Positions 5,144 through 5,515 of a stretch of 5,515 nucleotides of DNA are shown in pieces. The notes below the pieces were generated by a model that ran no database searches, was not told where the DNA came from, and saw nothing but the letters and a program-made list of their open reading frames with translations. Position 1 is the stretch's first letter. The number at the start of each line of letters is the position of its first letter. The position numbers were made by a program, and so were the translations under genes. The DNA is taken from contig CALPZT020000134.1 in the NCBI GenBank assembly GCA_943328365.2, positions 1 through 5,515 of the forward strand, in the 5' to 3' direction. The stretch comes from Bifidobacterium breve. Lineage in GTDB: Bacteria; Actinomycetota; Actinomycetes; S36-B12.

Positions 5144-5515
5144 TCATGAGCCGCCCGACGTGCTCGCGGCGGCCTGACGATCAAGGACAGCGTGCGCCGC
5201 GGCCAGCCGGGCGACCGGGACCCGACTCGGCGAGCAGGAGACGTAGTCGAGTCCGAGGTCCTCGCATAGGGCGATCGAGACGGGGTCTCCCCCGTGCTCG
5301 CCGCAGATGCCGAGCTTGATATCGGGCTTCACCGACCGGGCCTTGTCGACGGCGATACGCATGAGTGCAGCCACCCCCGGATCGTCGAGCTCGGAGAATG
5401 GGCTCACGGTAAGCAGGCCCTTCTCAAGGTACGTGCCGAGCATGCGCCGCTCGACGTCGTCGCGCGAGAAGCCGTAGGTCAACTGGGTGAGGTCATTCGT
5501 TCCGAAGGACAGGAA
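5144..5515 (-). CDS. ppdK: Pyruvate, phosphate dikinase, C-terminal part
   Basis: The last 123 residues of PPDK, which reversibly converts ATP, phosphate and pyruvate into AMP, diphosphate and phosphoenolpyruvate. The frame is open from the window edge. It reads FLSFGTNDLTQ, then TYGFSRDDVE, a linker with TVSPFSELDDPGVAALMRIAV, and KLGICGEHGGDPVSIALCEDLGLDYVSCSP followed by SRVPVARLAAAHAVLD. GTNDLTQ and GICGEHGGDP belong to the PEP/pyruvate-binding TIM-barrel domain, and the Cys of VSCSP is the family's catalytic acid/base residue. The usual CSPFRVP is CSPSRVP here, a Phe-to-Ser change beside the active site. The stop is TGA at 5144, after an Ala/Ser/Gly tail. About 750 residues (phospho-His and ATP-grasp domains) lie outside. 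PEP synthase and enzyme I share the barrel, but the GICGEHGGDP/CSPxRVP pair favours PPDK. Confidence 0.93.
   Translation of the reverse strand, partial: FLSFGTNDLTQLTYGFSRDDVERRMLGTYLEKGLLTVSPFSELDDPGVAALMRIAVDKARSVKPDIKLGICGEHGGDPVSIALCEDLGLDYVSCSPSRVPVARLAAAHAVLDRQAAASTSGGS

Noticed and set aside
5135..5150. Palindromes TTCGCGAA and CTCATGAG around the PPDK stop codon
   Set aside because: Adjacent eight-base palindromes with no extended pairing, partly coding; expected by chance.

Overview
The window is high-GC DNA with G/C-rich third codon positions, GTG as well as ATG starts and purine-rich ribosome binding sites. This fits an actinobacterium. No phylogenetic marker is present, so the assignment is an inference. 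There are no RNA genes, insertion sequences or CRISPR repeats; it reads as a chromosomal carbon-metabolism locus.

Layout, left to right. Positions 1-448 (minus) hold the N-terminal 149 residues of a thiamine-diphosphate (TPP) dehydrogenase E1 beta subunit, cut by the window edge. Positions 465-1487 (minus) hold the matching E1 alpha subunit. It is complete in length (340 codons before its normal stop) but carries one in-frame TAG at 840-842, where the family normally has tyrosine. A divergent control region of about 100 bases (1488-1590) contains a symmetric ACTATAGT that offers a -10 element to both strands. Positions 1591-2445 (plus) encode a ThuA-like protein whose last codons lie inside a perfect 13-bp hairpin. 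Convergent to it, on the minus strand, is an RbsA/RbsC-type sugar importer: ATPase 3529-5046 and permease 2494-3468. A possible 23-codon minigene (3461-3532) bridges the two by overlapping stop and start codons. Positions 5144-5515 (minus) encode the C-terminal 123 residues of pyruvate, phosphate dikinase (PPDK). Between PPDK and the importer, 5047-5143 holds a plausible promoter with a near-palindrome over its -35.

Possible joint role (inference): the importer takes up a sugar or polyol. The ThuA-like protein may act on a carbohydrate or keto-sugar intermediate. The E1 alpha/beta pair would oxidatively cleave acetoin or a 2-oxo acid to an acyl group for an E2 partner, probably encoded left of the window. 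PPDK interconverts pyruvate and phosphoenolpyruvate. No substrate-binding protein, E2, E3 or dedicated regulator is visible. The five main genes are recognisable families. The less ordinary points are the amber codon, the unusual E1 alpha loop, the one-sided ATPase, the coupled minigene and the symmetric divergent promoter.
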